A stretch of 64,000 nucleotides of DNA from Actomonas aquatica (GCF_019679435.2 NZ_CP139781.1:1922001-1986000), one strand, 5' to 3'. Shown: positions 26,501 to 34,773, counted from the first letter of the stretch. Numbers and translations: made by a program. The notes: a model not told the origin generated them from the sequence alone.

Positions 26501-28300
26501 GTTGCTGGTTTCGGCGGCGCGCGCGATGTCGAGCGCCGTAGCCAATTCGGCCGCCTGCTCGCTGGATTGGCGCAACGCGCTCACTTCGTCGCGTAGGGCG
26601 GCCAGTTCCGTGCTCGCAGCGGTGAGCTGCGTCGACGTTTCTTCGCCGGCCTGTCGCAGCGCCGCGATTTCGGCGTCGCGGGCGGTCAGTTCGGCCGAGA
26701 GTTCGGCGGAATCGGTTGCTCCATTCCGGGCTTCCGCCAAGGCTGTATCGGTTTCCCGAATACGCTGGGTAAGTCGACCGTTCTCCGCTTCGAGTTCAGT
26801 GAGCCGGGCGTTGAGACCGTCGATGTTGCCGAGGGCGTTTTCGAGGGTGTCGACCCGTTGACGGGCCTGCACCAAATCGCTCTGCAGGGACACGATTTGA
26901 TCACGGGCGTTGTCGAGTTCCGCGGCGGCGGCGGAGTCATCACCGACGGATGCACTGGCGCCGCTGTTGGCGCGGCGTTCGGCCTGGCGCAGGCGACGCC
27001 CCATGGCACTGAGCTCGAGGGTGGCGCGTTTCACCTCGGCATTCAGCACGCGGTTGTCCTCGGCGGCGGTGCGCAGGAGCGCGGCGGCTTGTTCGAGCAC
27101 CCGGCGGGTGGCGTCGTCGGACGGCGAGACGTCGAGGAGCTTATCCGCCACGCTGGCGATGTGAGCCGGAGCCGCCGCGTCGTTGTCCACCGGGGCCATG
27201 GCCTGCACGACCCGTTGCTCCAGTTCGTATTTCTGGCGGGAAAGGTTTTGGTTGGCCGAGACGAGGCCGGAGTTCTCGCGTTGAAGCCGTTGCACTTCGG
27301 CCTCCAGCGCGATGAGACGGGACTCGAGGACGGGGTCGTCGCCACCGGCTGTGGCCGGCGCCGGGGACGACGCCACGGCAGTCGCCGGGCCGAGCCCGAG
27401 GCGGTTGCGCAGAGCGCTGAGTTTGACGTCGGCGGCCGCCTTTTGCACGCGATCCAGTCGCCGCAACACCATGTCGCGGGCGCGCGGATCGGCGCCGTTG
27501 TCGGCGGCGAGCATCAGCCACGGGTAGGCCTCGACAAGGCTCTGCGGCAGCCCGCCGCGACCTTCCGCATACATGATGCCGAGGTTGTTCTGGGCGGGAC
27601 CATAATTCTGCTCGGCGGCCTGGCGGTAGAGTTCGACGGCAGCGGCATCGTCGCGCGCCACGCCGCGGCCTTCTTCGTGAAGCAGAGCGAGGTTGTGGGC
27701 GGCTTGGACCGAGCCCTTGGCGATCGCCTGGCGATACCACTTGGCGGCTTCGGCGGGATCGGCCTGCACGCCCTCCCCTTTTTCGTAGTGCAAGCCGAGG
27801 TGCAGCATCGCCTCGGGCAGACCGTTCTCGGCCGCTTGCCGAAACCACAGCACCGCTTCCAAGGTGTCCTGCCGCACACCGATGCCGCGGGCATACATGT
27901 TGCCCACGTTGAACTGGGCTTCGACAAAACCGAGATCGGCCGAGCGGCGGTAGAACTGAAAGGCTTTACTGAGATCGGCCGGCACGCCTCGACCCAGCTC
28001 ATGCACCAGACCGAGGTTAAACGCGGCCACCGCATCACCGCGAGCGGCGGCTTGTTCGTAGGCGGCCAGACCGGCGGCGAAGTCTTGGTCGACGCCATCG
28101 CCGTTCATGTAGGCGTTGCCCAGGAGTGTCAGCGCACTTACGTCGCCCGCCTCAGCGCGCTCGCGCAGGGTCGCAACATCAACCTGTGCGCTCAGCGAAC
28201 CGGCTGCCCACAGCACCGACGCCACCCACAAACCGCGCGGCAAGATGCGGCGTGTGAGGGTTTTGGAGATACCTGAGTGGTTCCCGACCGGTGAAAGCAC
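20507..28300 (-). CDS. Giant Sel1-repeat / coiled-coil / LysM envelope protein
   Basis: 2597 aa from a GTG. Signal peptide (RGLWVASVLWAAGSLSAQ); six to seven Sel1 (TPR-like) repeats at about residues 45-280, e.g. AAFNLGLVHELGRGVPADLS; then roughly 2200 residues of near-continuous Ala/Glu/Leu/Gln coiled coil; a Thr/Ala linker; and a C-terminal LysM domain (THIVVEGDSLSRISLRYYG ... ALRPGQELRIP). LysM binds peptidoglycan, so the protein probably spans or braces the periplasm. The domain set recalls FimV-type polar organisers, but in another order. The coiled coil contains very recent tandem duplications: three 228-bp units near 22950-23620 and three 252-bp units near 25600-26330. No transmembrane helix beyond the signal peptide. 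Confidence 0.9.
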   Translation of the reverse strand: MLSPVGNHSGISKTLTRRILPRGLWVASVLWAAGSLSAQVDVATLRERAEAGDVSALTLLGNAYMNGDGVDQDFAAGLAAYEQAAARGDAVAAFNLGLVHELGRGVPADLSKAFQFYRRSADLGFVEAQFNVGNMYARGIGVRQDTLEAVLWFRQAAENGLPEAMLHLGLHYEKGEGVQADPAEAAKWYRQAIAKGSVQAAHNLALLHEEGRGVARDDAAAVELYRQAAEQNYGPAQNNLGIMYAEGRGGLPQSLVEAYPWLMLAADNGADPRARDMVLRRLDRVQKAAADVKLSALRNRLGLGPATAVASSPAPATAGGDDPVLESRLIALEAEVQRLQRENSGLVSANQNLSRQKYELEQRVVQAMAPVDNDAAAPAHIASVADKLLDVSPSDDATRRVLEQAAALLRTAAEDNRVLNAEVKRATLELSAMGRRLRQAERRANSGASASVGDDSAAAAELDNARDQIVSLQSDLVQARQRVDTLENALGNIDGLNARLTELEAENGRLTQRIRETDTALAEARNGATDSAELSAELTARDAEIAALRQAGEETSTQLTAASTELAALRDEVSALRQSSEQAAELATALDIARAAETSNAEQARELAAALREARARSEQADAELASLTTELGTLRSRIARLEPLESQVANLQQDAAASETLRTQLAAQREQVETLTARLAAAESAAAELATATQRVAELETQLQRATIAAAQRTDAQQNVVAALEADLSAAQTAQAEAAQRNETLRDELAAQGEQVATLTASLAAAESAAAELATATQRVAELETQLQRAMTAAAQSTDAQRNAVAALEADLNAAQAAQAEAAERNETLRDELAAQGEQVATLTARLTAAESAAAELATATQRVAELETQLQRAMTAAAQTSETQRAAVVALQSQLDAAQQALTSAETLATERAAALAASADQITELESRVAQEAIWASDLEEANQRVVALQAELQAARAESAREQSRRESDAEQVATLQAEFNRLRTQLEEAQNIAERRAEVVRERNAELTELNARLANEAIWASDLEEANTRAATLASDLAEMQNVRDTLLADLAAAEQTAATAADQITSLQAQLAEAETLRTTLTETEDRATALAADLAGMREENASLTADLSNAERRITLALKMQDEAADDRLQLSARLAAAEAEAEQLAALQVQVSDLQETLSGRDRELDELRTALARQTETEAALKVAVERVATLDEQLSAARTAVAGLQATTAEREDSLATLQASEQQLNATLTATQAQVGELETALTEARAAAADAALWRDLASKADVQLQQVRGELAALQSRANTERADFQTATAAQLESLQESAARVTSLEDALRDREAAVADLTAQTESDATEIARLQTALARAADLDATAANLRVELAEARTETVETQREANRLSGELAERVAALETANQELNQVQARLADTQAERESLATSLAETRQALSGLTTEHEDLLERYATLEAEVTRSQNTASTQLAALAAERDNLVDQLATAREQVEQWRVEAQTAAEEVDELGRVENSYAQSLRRIERLETQLAEAREAGARAQQLETSNSDLTAQVAALEARLEVAADERNLLANQLESAESTVAELATVRASLAQSQQRAESLDAELAQVRARLADAGEVQANNAELQDQIASLESRLAEATDERNRLSNQLESAEATVAELATVRASLAQSQQRAESLDAELAQVRARLADAGEVQANNAELQDQIASLESRLAEATDERNRLSNQLESAEATVAELATVRASLAQSQQRAESLDAELAQVRARLAATESGLADDAALRDQVATLESLLASATDEAQRWQRESETLTAQLESADAMSAELATARASLAQREQDVASFRRELTQAREQLADTAEVQSTNAAMRDQLAALETQLTGVTGDAERWEAEANRLLTQLEAAREDAGEVVTVRTALSESEERVQALQEELGMLRTELAAADNTSEANVALRDQLAALQAELLASNEAAEAWQSEVATLNIQLAAATDAAGELAATRDSLAQARGVIASLQDELQLARSRVGDLDTVASAKVAAETEARQLRTQNERLREQLASAERLLTDADQQSERIAGLVTARDYAVNEASQLADELAGIQSKLDENNATIAELTGENLRLQGDLEASEKAVAAALAAQAAAVEEAGMNPALEMEVATLQGRVQQVEEQMAEERAAAAREFAALTVQLQRARETAKSLTDANRALLATREMDEEAAQGRLADLEREVAELVNADAELRAENLALQTALSEAQAAPKPPADWQQTRQALTARIENLNTQLAEAQAYRDQVNTLASNNDELLAAQAELQQQVATALTERTEASRRADALASDLTAAQAERATLADRVDTLTASATALEDVRADLAALRGAYDSLSRENAALAEQVAAAEAAAQEQASSAVAEWTAERARLNDVIARLQANEDTLTARAEEGVEELASVRNELNGARSRIASLERAVAEATADSDQVAELAARVREAEQELVTHRSANLRLQEALTNERQTQEARLAQAQRENAALAGRLRQAQNTLDQIAAAARVLNPNAGPTTVTAGRSTVVTTTATPPATATAAVPRTHIVVEGDSLSRISLRYYGTPTRWREIYEANRELLSEANALRPGQELRIP

Positions 28301-28354
28301 ACGCCCTCTTGTGGGGAATTTGCCCCAAGGCGCAAGGGCCGGTTATGAGGGGGA

Positions 28355-29767
28355 TCACTCAACCACCCGGCAGGGCAGGAGCGCGGCGTCCTGCATGCCG
28401 TGGATGATCTTCTTATCAGGCGGGCAGAACGTCGCCAAGGCGCCGCTCAATTGCACCTTGTCGTCCTGGACAAAATAGTAGGGACAGAGCCGCAGGCGGC
28501 CTTGGCGCGAGGTGGCCGTGCCGGCCGTGGCGGGGTCGCCGCCCGCCGGCGGATAGAGAGGGTGGCTGAGACGGCGCGGCTTCCGGTATTCCTGCAGCAC
28601 GTGGAGGTTGTGCAGGGCATCCTGGATCGCGATGTCGATGCCGGCGCTCCACTCCTCGCGGGAGCAGTCCGCGCCGTAAACGACGCTGCGCGCGCCCCAG
28701 GCGGACTCATGGTAACCGGAAATTTTGAGAATGAGGTCGCGCTCTTTTTGGGAGGCTTCGGCCAACTGCCCCCAATGCGCGAGGGCACGGCCCCCGGCGG
28801 TCGGCCCGTCGAGCACGGCGCCCGGCGGCAAGGGAGCCGGGTCGACCACCCACGAGCGCGGGAAAAGTTTGTTGAGCTGCTTGAAGGAGCGTTTGGGCAG
28901 CGCCTCGCGCCAGTAGTCGCCGAGCAGGTGATGGTGGAAGAGTGCGGCGGCGAGCTTCTCTTCCTGAAAGGGGCGCATGGGCGGCGCGACGACCAACTCG
29001 TCGGCTTCCAGCGCTTCGAAAAGGTAGGTGGCGGTGGAGATGTTTTCGAGGTCGTGCAGCTCGAAGAAGCGGTAAACGACGTCGATCTTTTCGGGGTTGC
29101 CGTCGATATCGAAGCAGAGCGCGGTGCCGAGGGGGAACAGGTCGTCGGGGTCGAGGCAATACACGCGATGGCCGCGCAATTGCAGTTGCTCGGCCAGCCA
29201 CTGCATCTCGGGACGGTAGGTGGCGGACTCGTCGCTCACCACGATGGCAATGAGCGGATTTCCCACGGTGGGGGCGAGCGCGGCGAGCGACTGGTAAAAG
29301 TGAAGGATCATCGCATCCCCCTGCCCCACGATCTCGCCCTGTTCATCGTAGAGCCGGTTGAGGAAGGCGGTGAGGCCGATGCCGCCCGGCACCGAGTCGA
29401 GCTCGGTCATGACAAAGCCGTCGTCGGTGAGCAGCAGGTCGGGCCGCAGGACGGTGGGCAAGGCGCCGCGTTGGCGCGCGTCGCGGGCGTGTTTGACGAG
29501 CGAGGCCGGCTTGCCGCGATCGAGGTATTCGGCAACCCACGGTGCTTGCAGCGATTTGTTGCGCAGGAGGTTTTTGCCCGCAGCCGAGCGCAGGTAGAGG
29601 TTCTCCAGCGCCTGGTGAAAATGCAGGCAGGCCTCGCCGATGCGCTGCAACTCGTCGACCTCGCCGCGGGTGAGCGGCCAGGCCTCGGGCGACAATTGCC
29701 AGGTCTTGGCCTCGAAGAGCGAGGTGTTGGCAAAAGCAGATTCTAAGTCGGCGCGCGGGAGTTCCAT
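28355..29767 (-). CDS. Conserved protein, ATP-grasp / glutathionylspermidine-synthase-like
   Basis: 470 aa from the ATG at 29767 (MELPRADLESAF); a TTG three codons upstream is ignored. Suggestive stretches: FVMTELDSVPGGIGLTAFLN, LLLTDDGF, DLILKISGYHESAWGARSV and, near the end, RLCPYYFV and KKIIHGMQDAALLPC. The E-(x)-PGGIG and K(I)SGYxES elements recall circularly permuted ATP-grasp ligases, but I cannot identify all ATP ligands. It would join an acid to an amine or amino acid if the assignment holds. It is downstream of prfB on the same strand, separated by an inverted word repeat. Substrate unknown. Confidence 0.5.
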   Translation of the reverse strand: MELPRADLESAFANTSLFEAKTWQLSPEAWPLTRGEVDELQRIGEACLHFHQALENLYLRSAAGKNLLRNKSLQAPWVAEYLDRGKPASLVKHARDARQRGALPTVLRPDLLLTDDGFVMTELDSVPGGIGLTAFLNRLYDEQGEIVGQGDAMILHFYQSLAALAPTVGNPLIAIVVSDESATYRPEMQWLAEQLQLRGHRVYCLDPDDLFPLGTALCFDIDGNPEKIDVVYRFFELHDLENISTATYLFEALEADELVVAPPMRPFQEEKLAAALFHHHLLGDYWREALPKRSFKQLNKLFPRSWVVDPAPLPPGAVLDGPTAGGRALAHWGQLAEASQKERDLILKISGYHESAWGARSVVYGADCSREEWSAGIDIAIQDALHNLHVLQEYRKPRRLSHPLYPPAGGDPATAGTATSRQGRLRLCPYYFVQDDKVQLSGALATFCPPDKKIIHGMQDAALLPCRVVE

Positions 29768-29792
29768 GGTGTGCAAAGCTGAGCGACTAAAA

Positions 29793-29858
29793 CGCTGAAA
29801 AGCTGAAAGGCAGAATAGCGAATCGGGGACTCACTTATTTCCGCCTTTCAGACGTTCA
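29793..29858. repeat. Inverted GCTGAAAGG-word arms
   Basis: CTGAAAGGC (29803-29811) is the exact complement of GCCTTTCAG (29843-29851). Both arms extend as degenerate CTGAA words. It fills the gap between prfB and the ATP-grasp-like gene and could act as a transcriptional hairpin. Confidence 0.55.
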
Positions 29859-29900
29859 GTCGGTGGTCATCTCGAGGGATAGGAGCACCCTCGCGACGGT

Positions 29901-31047
29901 TTATTCGTCGTCGACGTTGATGTCCTTGTTGCGATGACGCGGGCAGCCGGCGCGGAGCCAGCCGCTGATGAAGGGATCGAGCTCGCCGTCGAGCACGCCC
30001 TGCGTGTCGGCCGTGGAGACGCCGGTGCGCAGGTCCTTCACCATCTGGTAGGGTTGCAGCACGTAGGAACGAATCTGCGCGCCCCAGCCAATCTCACCCT
30101 TTTCGCCATAGAACTTTTCCATCTCGGAACGCTGCTCATCGAGTTTGCGTTCATAGAGGCGGGCCTTGAGCACGCTCATGGCGCTGGCCTTGTTCTTGAT
30201 CTGGGAACGTTCGTTTTGGCAAGTGACGATGAGGCCGGTCGGCAAGTGCGTGATGCGCACGGCGGAGTCGGTCGTATTAACGCCCTGTCCGCCCTTGCCG
30301 GAGGAGCGATAGACATCGACGCGAATGTCGTCGTCGGGGATGTCGATCTTCACCTCGTCGTTGATCTCCGCCACGACGTCGACCGCGGAGAAGGAGGTGT
30401 GACGACGTTGGTTGGAGTCGAAAGGACTGATGCGCACGAGGCGGTGCACGCCACGTTCGGCTTTGGCGTAACCGTAGGCGTTTTCGCCCTTGATCAGGAT
30501 GGTGGCCTTGGAAATGCCCGCCTGATCCCCTTCCTGGACGTCCTGCACCTCGACCTTGAAGCCGCGGCGTTCCGCCCAACGGGAATACATGCGGAAGAGC
30601 ATGTCGGCCCAGTCGTTGGACTCGGTGCCGCCGGCGCCGGCCTGGATGGAGAAAATGGCGTTGTTGGCGTCGAAGCGACCGGTGAGGAAGGCGCCGATTT
30701 CGATCTCGTCGATCTTCTCCAGCAGCTCGCTGACGGTGGTCTCGAGCTCCTCCGTGTATTCGGCCTGTTCCTCGGGGGAGCCGGCTTCGATGAGCTCAAG
30801 CATCACGTCGATATCGTCGAGTTTCTTGCGAAAATCGACCACGGGCAGGACGGCTTTTTTGAGGCCGTTGACCTTGGCGATGTGGCGCTGGGCCTTGTCG
30901 TTATTGTCCCAAAAATCGGGCGCGCCCATCTGGGCGTCGAGGGCTTCTATTTCGCGGAGTTTTTGTTCTCCGTCAAAGAAACCTCCATAACTGCCCGGCA
31001 CGTTTTTTGATGAGCTCTATGTGGTCGTAAGTTTCAGGTGCGATCAT
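29901..31047 (-). CDS. prfB: Peptide chain release factor 2, with programmed +1 frameshift
   Basis: RF2 recognises UGA/UAA and triggers peptide release. The main frame (to 30974) has the GGQ catalytic motif ([17 protein letters not shown]) and the SPF stop-codon motif ([15 protein letters not shown]). Its apparent N-terminus lacks the first family helix. That helix is encoded in another frame from the ATG at 31047: [20 protein letters not shown], then WRFL, then an in-frame TGA (30975-30973). The junction is CTT TGA C with GGAGG exactly three bases upstream, as in E. coli prfB. A +1 shift at CTT gives a 381-aa product. The coding parts are complement 30976-31047 and 29901-30974. Expected regulation: low RF2 slows termination at UGA and increases frameshifting. 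Confidence 0.95.
30972..30986 (-). promoter_or_regulatory. prfB +1 recoding site
   Basis: Read on the minus strand: GGAGG (30986-30982), TTT spacer, CTT (30978-30976), TGA (30975-30973), C. This is the canonical RF2 autoregulatory element: an internal Shine-Dalgarno, a slippery CUU and the UGA. Confidence 0.93.
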
Positions 31048-31246
31048 GGTCGGCAAATGAGTGAAGGGTCATCGCCGCAAAGAGCACGCCCCGGCGCAAG
31101 TGCGAAAAAGGGGCGACGACGCACGGCCTGAACGGGGGCGTTCACGTTTCTAATGCGCCGGATTCGAAGCGGCCATTCCCGCCGACGCCTTGTGGGATGG
31201 GCTGGCTCGACTGGTCGTATCCCGTTGTAATCGCGGTCTTTTCCCC

Positions 31247-32449
31247 ATGCAGAGCTACTTCAAAAAACACCCGGACGCGCAGGGCTTCTTCAACGGTTTC
31301 GGCGGCAGTTTCATCCCGCCGCAACTCCAGACCGAGATGGAGAAGATCACCGACGCGTATTTCTCGATCAGCAAATCCCACGAGTTCATTTCCGAGCTGC
31401 GCAGCATCCGGAAACACTTTCAAGGGCGCCCCACCCCGGTTTACTTCTGCCGCTCGCTCAGCGCCAAATACGGCGGCCGCATCTACCTGAAGCGCGAAGA
31501 CCTCAACCACTCCGGCGCGCACAAACTCAACCACTGCATGGGTGAGGCCCTCCTCGCCAAGCACTTGGGAAAGAAGCGCCTGATCGCCGAAACCGGCGCC
31601 GGTCAACACGGTGTCGCCCTCGCCACCGCCGCCGCCTACTTTGGCCTCGAGTGCGAGATCCACATGGGCGAAGTCGACATCGCCAAGGAACACCCGAACG
31701 TCGTGCGCATGAAGATCCTCGGTGCCGAGGTGGTGCCAGTTTCGCACGGACTCAAAACGCTGAAGGAGGCGGTCGACTCCGCCTTCGAGTCCTACCTCAA
31801 GGATCCGGAAAACACGATCTACTGCATCGGCTCCGTCGTCGGTCCCCACCCCTTCCCGATGATGGTGCGCGACTTCCAACGCGTGGTCGGTATCGAGGCG
31901 CGCGAGCAATTCATGGAAATGACGGGCGAGCTGCCCGACAACGTCGTGGCCTGCGTCGGTGGCGGCAGCAACGCCATGGGCATCTTCTCGGCCTTCATCG
32001 ACGACGAAGACATCGCGCTGCACGGCGTCGAACCGGCCGGTCGCAGCCTCGAACAGGTCGGCGAACATGCCGCCACCATCACGCTGGGCAAACCGGGCGT
32101 GATCCACGGCTTCAAGTGTTACGTGCTGCAGGACGACAAGGGTGAACCCGCGCCCGTCTACTCGGTGGCCAGCGGTTTGGATTACCCGGGCGTCGGCCCG
32201 GAGCATTCCATGCTGCACGAACTCGGTCGCGTAAATTACGCGTCGGCCACCGACGACGAAACGATCGCGTCGTTCTACGAGTTGAGTCGCCTTGAGGGCA
32301 TCATCCCGGCTCTCGAAAGCGCCCATGCGGTCGCCCACGGCTGCAAGCTGGCGCAGGCCAACCCGCGCCAGTCGGTGTTGATCAACCTCAGCGGCCGCGG
32401 CGACAAGGACATCGACTTCGTGGTCGAGAAATACGGTCTGCCGGACTGA
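31247..32449 (+). CDS. trpB: Tryptophan synthase beta chain
   Basis: PLP enzyme joining indole and L-serine to tryptophan. 400 aa from the ATG at 31247 ([15 protein letters not shown]); an upstream in-frame extension to 31190 is unsupported. PLP lysine in [14 protein letters not shown], phosphate loop in [10 protein letters not shown], and [10 protein letters not shown] match TrpB1-type enzymes. The usual IN after the lysine is LN here, a minor change. No trpA or other trp gene is adjacent, so trpB is solitary in this window. It is divergent from prfB and followed by a terminator shared with the convergent carboxyltransferase gene. Confidence 0.95.
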   Translation: MQSYFKKHPDAQGFFNGFGGSFIPPQLQTEMEKITDAYFSISKSHEFISELRSIRKHFQGRPTPVYFCRSLSAKYGGRIYLKREDLNHSGAHKLNHCMGEALLAKHLGKKRLIAETGAGQHGVALATAAAYFGLECEIHMGEVDIAKEHPNVVRMKILGAEVVPVSHGLKTLKEAVDSAFESYLKDPENTIYCIGSVVGPHPFPMMVRDFQRVVGIEAREQFMEMTGELPDNVVACVGGGSNAMGIFSAFIDDEDIALHGVEPAGRSLEQVGEHAATITLGKPGVIHGFKCYVLQDDKGEPAPVYSVASGLDYPGVGPEHSMLHELGRVNYASATDDETIASFYELSRLEGIIPALESAHAVAHGCKLAQANPRQSVLINLSGRGDKDIDFVVEKYGLPD

Positions 32450-32484
32450 GCCGCGCGGCGGCGATTGTCGCCTTTCACCCCTTC

Positions 32485-32529
32485 ACCAAAAGCAAGGGCG
32501 GCCTGCTTTCGCGGGCCGCCCTTTTGGTG
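32485..32529. terminator. Bidirectional terminator between trpB and the carboxyltransferase gene
   Basis: GGGCGGCC/GGCCGCCC stem (32496-32503 and 32514-32521) flanked by CACCAAAAG and CTTTTGGTG, giving a T-run on both strands. It lies between two convergent genes. Confidence 0.92.
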
Positions 32530-32564
32530 TTAGGCAGAATGGTATCGAGTGGCTCGACTTGAGC

Positions 32565-34064
32565 TCAGCTCACCTCTTCGACGGTGACCTCGTGGGCCTG
32601 ACCTTCGACGGTGAGACGCAGACGCGTCGTGGCACCGGTGCCAGCAGCAGCGGCGGGCTTGCCAGCCGGAGGCGGCGGCGTGACGGCCTTGGCGGGCTGC
32701 GCAGCCGCGGCCGGAGCCGGCGCGTCCTTCTTCTTGTGCAATGCGGCGAACTCGACCGGGAACATGGCGTGCAGCACGCAGGCCTCGTCGTCGGTCGGCA
32801 GGCCCTTGGCCTTGAGCTCCTCGCGGAGCTTCGGCATGCGCGGTTCGAGGCCATCGGCCGGACGGCCTTCGACGGGCTTCTGGTTGCTGCGCTGGAGCAC
32901 GAGCTTCATGAGCTCCGGGTCGATCGGGCCCGGGGTCTTGCCGTATTTGCCCAGAGCGATGTCGATGGCGGGCTGGGAGATGTTCTTCCAGCGGCCAAAC
33001 TTCACATTGAGCATGGACTGGCTGCCCACGATCTGGGAGGTCGGCGTGACCAGCGGAATGTAACCGAGCGCGGCGCGCACGACCGGGATCTCGGCCACTA
33101 CGGCGTCGAATTGGTCGGCCATGCCTTGCTCTTTGAGCTGGTTGCGGAAGTTGGAAAGCATGCCACCCGGGACTTGGTAAGCGAGGGTGTCGGCATCGAC
33201 GCGCTCGTTGGCCGGGTTGGTGAACTTGGAGAGTTCGGCGTAGACGCCTTTGAAGTATTCGCCGAGCTCGCGGAGCTTATCGATGTCGTAGCTCGGGCAA
33301 CGCTCGTGGCCTTCGAGGAGGGCGAGCATGCGCACAGTGTCGGGCTGGGCGGTGCCGTTGGCGAAGGGGCTGATCGAGGTCTCGATCACGTCCACGCCCG
33401 CGTCGATGGCTGCCATGTAGGAGGCGGCGCCGAGACCGGCGGTGTCGTGCGTGTGGATGGTGATAGGCAGGCCGACCTTGGCCTTGAGTTGCTTCACCAG
33501 ATCGTAGGCGATGCGCGGCTTGATGATGCCGGCCATGTCCTTGATGCCGAGGGAGTGGCAGCCCATCTCCTTGAGCTCGATGCCCATCTTCACGAAGGCG
33601 TCGATGGTGTGGACGGGGCTGGTGGTGTAGCAGATCTCACCGCGGGCGTGCTTGCCGCAATCGAGCACCGTCTTGATGGCGGTGCGCAAATTACGCGTGT
33701 CATTGAGCGCGTCGAAGATACGGAACACGTCCTGCCCGGCGGCGGCGTTGGCTCGCACGAAGGCCTCCACCACGTCGTCCGGAAAACTGGTGTATTGGAC
33801 GATGTTTTGACCACGCAGCAGCATGAGCTGAGGCGTCTTGGGCGCGGCCTTCTTCAGGGCCCGCAGGCGGTCGAAGGGGTTCTCGTTCAGAAAGCGCAGA
33901 CAGGAGTCGATGGTTGCGCCGCCCCACGTTTCGAGACCATGGAAACCAAGTTCATCGAGGATGGGGGCAGCCGGCAACATCTGCGCAGTCGACATGCGAG
34001 TAGCAGCGAGCGACTGATGGCCGTCACGAAGGACGGTATTGGTGAATGCGACGGGCTTGGACAT
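32565..34064 (-). CDS. Pyruvate/oxaloacetate carboxyltransferase subunit without biotinyl domain
   Basis: 499 aa from the ATG at 34064 (MSKPVAFTNTVLRDGHQS). The HMGL-like TIM barrel has LRDGHQS, the metal-binding HTHDTAGLG and GIKDMAGI with the carboxylation-site lysine, as in pyruvate carboxylase subunit B and oxaloacetate decarboxylase alpha (OadA). A conserved carboxylase domain follows (about residues 290-440). An Ala/Pro linker (about 445-480) leads to TTRLRLTVEGQAHEVTVEEV, which looks like the first strands of a biotinyl domain, and then the protein stops. There is no MKM biotin site, so a separate carrier protein is expected. It could work in a sodium-pumping decarboxylase, a transcarboxylase or two-subunit pyruvate carboxylase; neighbours do not decide. 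Confidence 0.88.
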   Translation of the reverse strand: MSKPVAFTNTVLRDGHQSLAATRMSTAQMLPAAPILDELGFHGLETWGGATIDSCLRFLNENPFDRLRALKKAAPKTPQLMLLRGQNIVQYTSFPDDVVEAFVRANAAAGQDVFRIFDALNDTRNLRTAIKTVLDCGKHARGEICYTTSPVHTIDAFVKMGIELKEMGCHSLGIKDMAGIIKPRIAYDLVKQLKAKVGLPITIHTHDTAGLGAASYMAAIDAGVDVIETSISPFANGTAQPDTVRMLALLEGHERCPSYDIDKLRELGEYFKGVYAELSKFTNPANERVDADTLAYQVPGGMLSNFRNQLKEQGMADQFDAVVAEIPVVRAALGYIPLVTPTSQIVGSQSMLNVKFGRWKNISQPAIDIALGKYGKTPGPIDPELMKLVLQRSNQKPVEGRPADGLEPRMPKLREELKAKGLPTDDEACVLHAMFPVEFAALHKKKDAPAPAAAAQPAKAVTPPPPAGKPAAAAGTGATTRLRLTVEGQAHEVTVEEVS

Positions 34065-34154
34065 AGTGCGAATAGGAGACTGCTTGCAGTCTAGCGCAGG
34101 AGGGACGTTCCCGGCTGCGCGCATTTTGCGCTTATGTGATCGCTGGGCCCGAAA

Positions 34155-34192
34155 CCGCAAACGCAAGCCCCCGAAACGGGAAGCGTTTGCGG
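34155..34192 (-). terminator. Hairpin after the TM2-domain gene
   Basis: Perfect 10-bp arms CCGCAAACGC (34155-34164) and GCGTTTGCGG (34183-34192), with a small inner CCCG/CGGG pairing. It lies downstream of the TM2 gene and upstream of the carboxyltransferase gene on the same strand. A terminator role is inferred; no T-run. Confidence 0.45.
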
Positions 34193-34241
34193 GCTTCAGA
34201 TCGACGCAGAATCGCGGTCGAGAGGACCGGGGGTGTGGCGC

Positions 34242-34514
34242 TTAAAACCAACCTTTGCGCCCCTGCACATAGGTGGCGACAAACTCGTCGTCCGGCTTCA
34301 CCAAATACACGATGCCCTCGATGAGACCGATGAGGCCCATGATTGGGGCCAACATGCCCAGCGTCAGGATGCTGACGAGCAGCATGATGATACCCTCCTT
34401 GGTGTAACCGAGGATGAATTTGTGCACGCCGAGCGAGCCGAGCAGGATGCCACAGATACCGGCGGGAATTTTCTTATCGGCGCCAGCAGATGAAGGAGGA
34501 GGAAGGTCACTCAT
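34242..34514 (-). CDS. TM2-domain membrane protein
   Basis: 90 aa from the ATG at 34514 (MSDLPPPSSAGADKK). The TM2 signature is clear: two helices around a short turn with IPAGICGILLGSLGVHKFIL, GYTKEGIIMLL and ILTLGMLAPIMGLIGLIEGI, then VKPDDEFVATYVQGRKGW. TM2 proteins are small inner-membrane proteins of uncertain role. The Pro-rich N-terminus is probably cytoplasmic. Confidence 0.88.
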   Translation of the reverse strand: MSDLPPPSSAGADKKIPAGICGILLGSLGVHKFILGYTKEGIIMLLVSILTLGMLAPIMGLIGLIEGIVYLVKPDDEFVATYVQGRKGWF

Positions 34515-34639
34515 GGTTCGGAGGTGTCGTGGGTTGTTTGGGAGATGCGTCGCAACGCACCGCAAATCCTGTGCCCACGCACCGGTTCAAGTCGAAACCG
34601 AAAACAAAAACGCACCGCCGACGCACCTTCCTCCGCAAC

Positions 34640-34708
34640 GGGCTTGGCGAGCCAAGCCCCTACCTCCCGTCAACCGCACCACCTTGTAGCGGGCTGGCCT
34701 GCCAGCCC
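34640..34708. repeat. Inverted pair of GTAG-REP hairpins
   Basis: Minus-strand unit: GTAG at 34663-34660 and a GGGCTTGG/CCAAGCCC stem. Plus-strand unit: GTAG at 34686-34689 and GGGCTGGC/GCCAGCCC (34691-34698 and 34701-34708). The plus unit matches those at 4778 and 5003. The two units face away from each other. Confidence 0.7.
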
Positions 34709-34773
34709 CCCGGGGCGCGGGTCCTCCCGCAGACGCGACCTTTAGACCAACAGACTTTAAGACCTTAAGACCC

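Noticed and set aside
31197..31490. Trp-containing ORF (MGWLDWSY...) just upstream of trpB as a tryptophan leader.
   Set aside because: It has no early stop, runs about 80 codons into trpB in another frame, and no hairpin or terminator follows the Trp codons.
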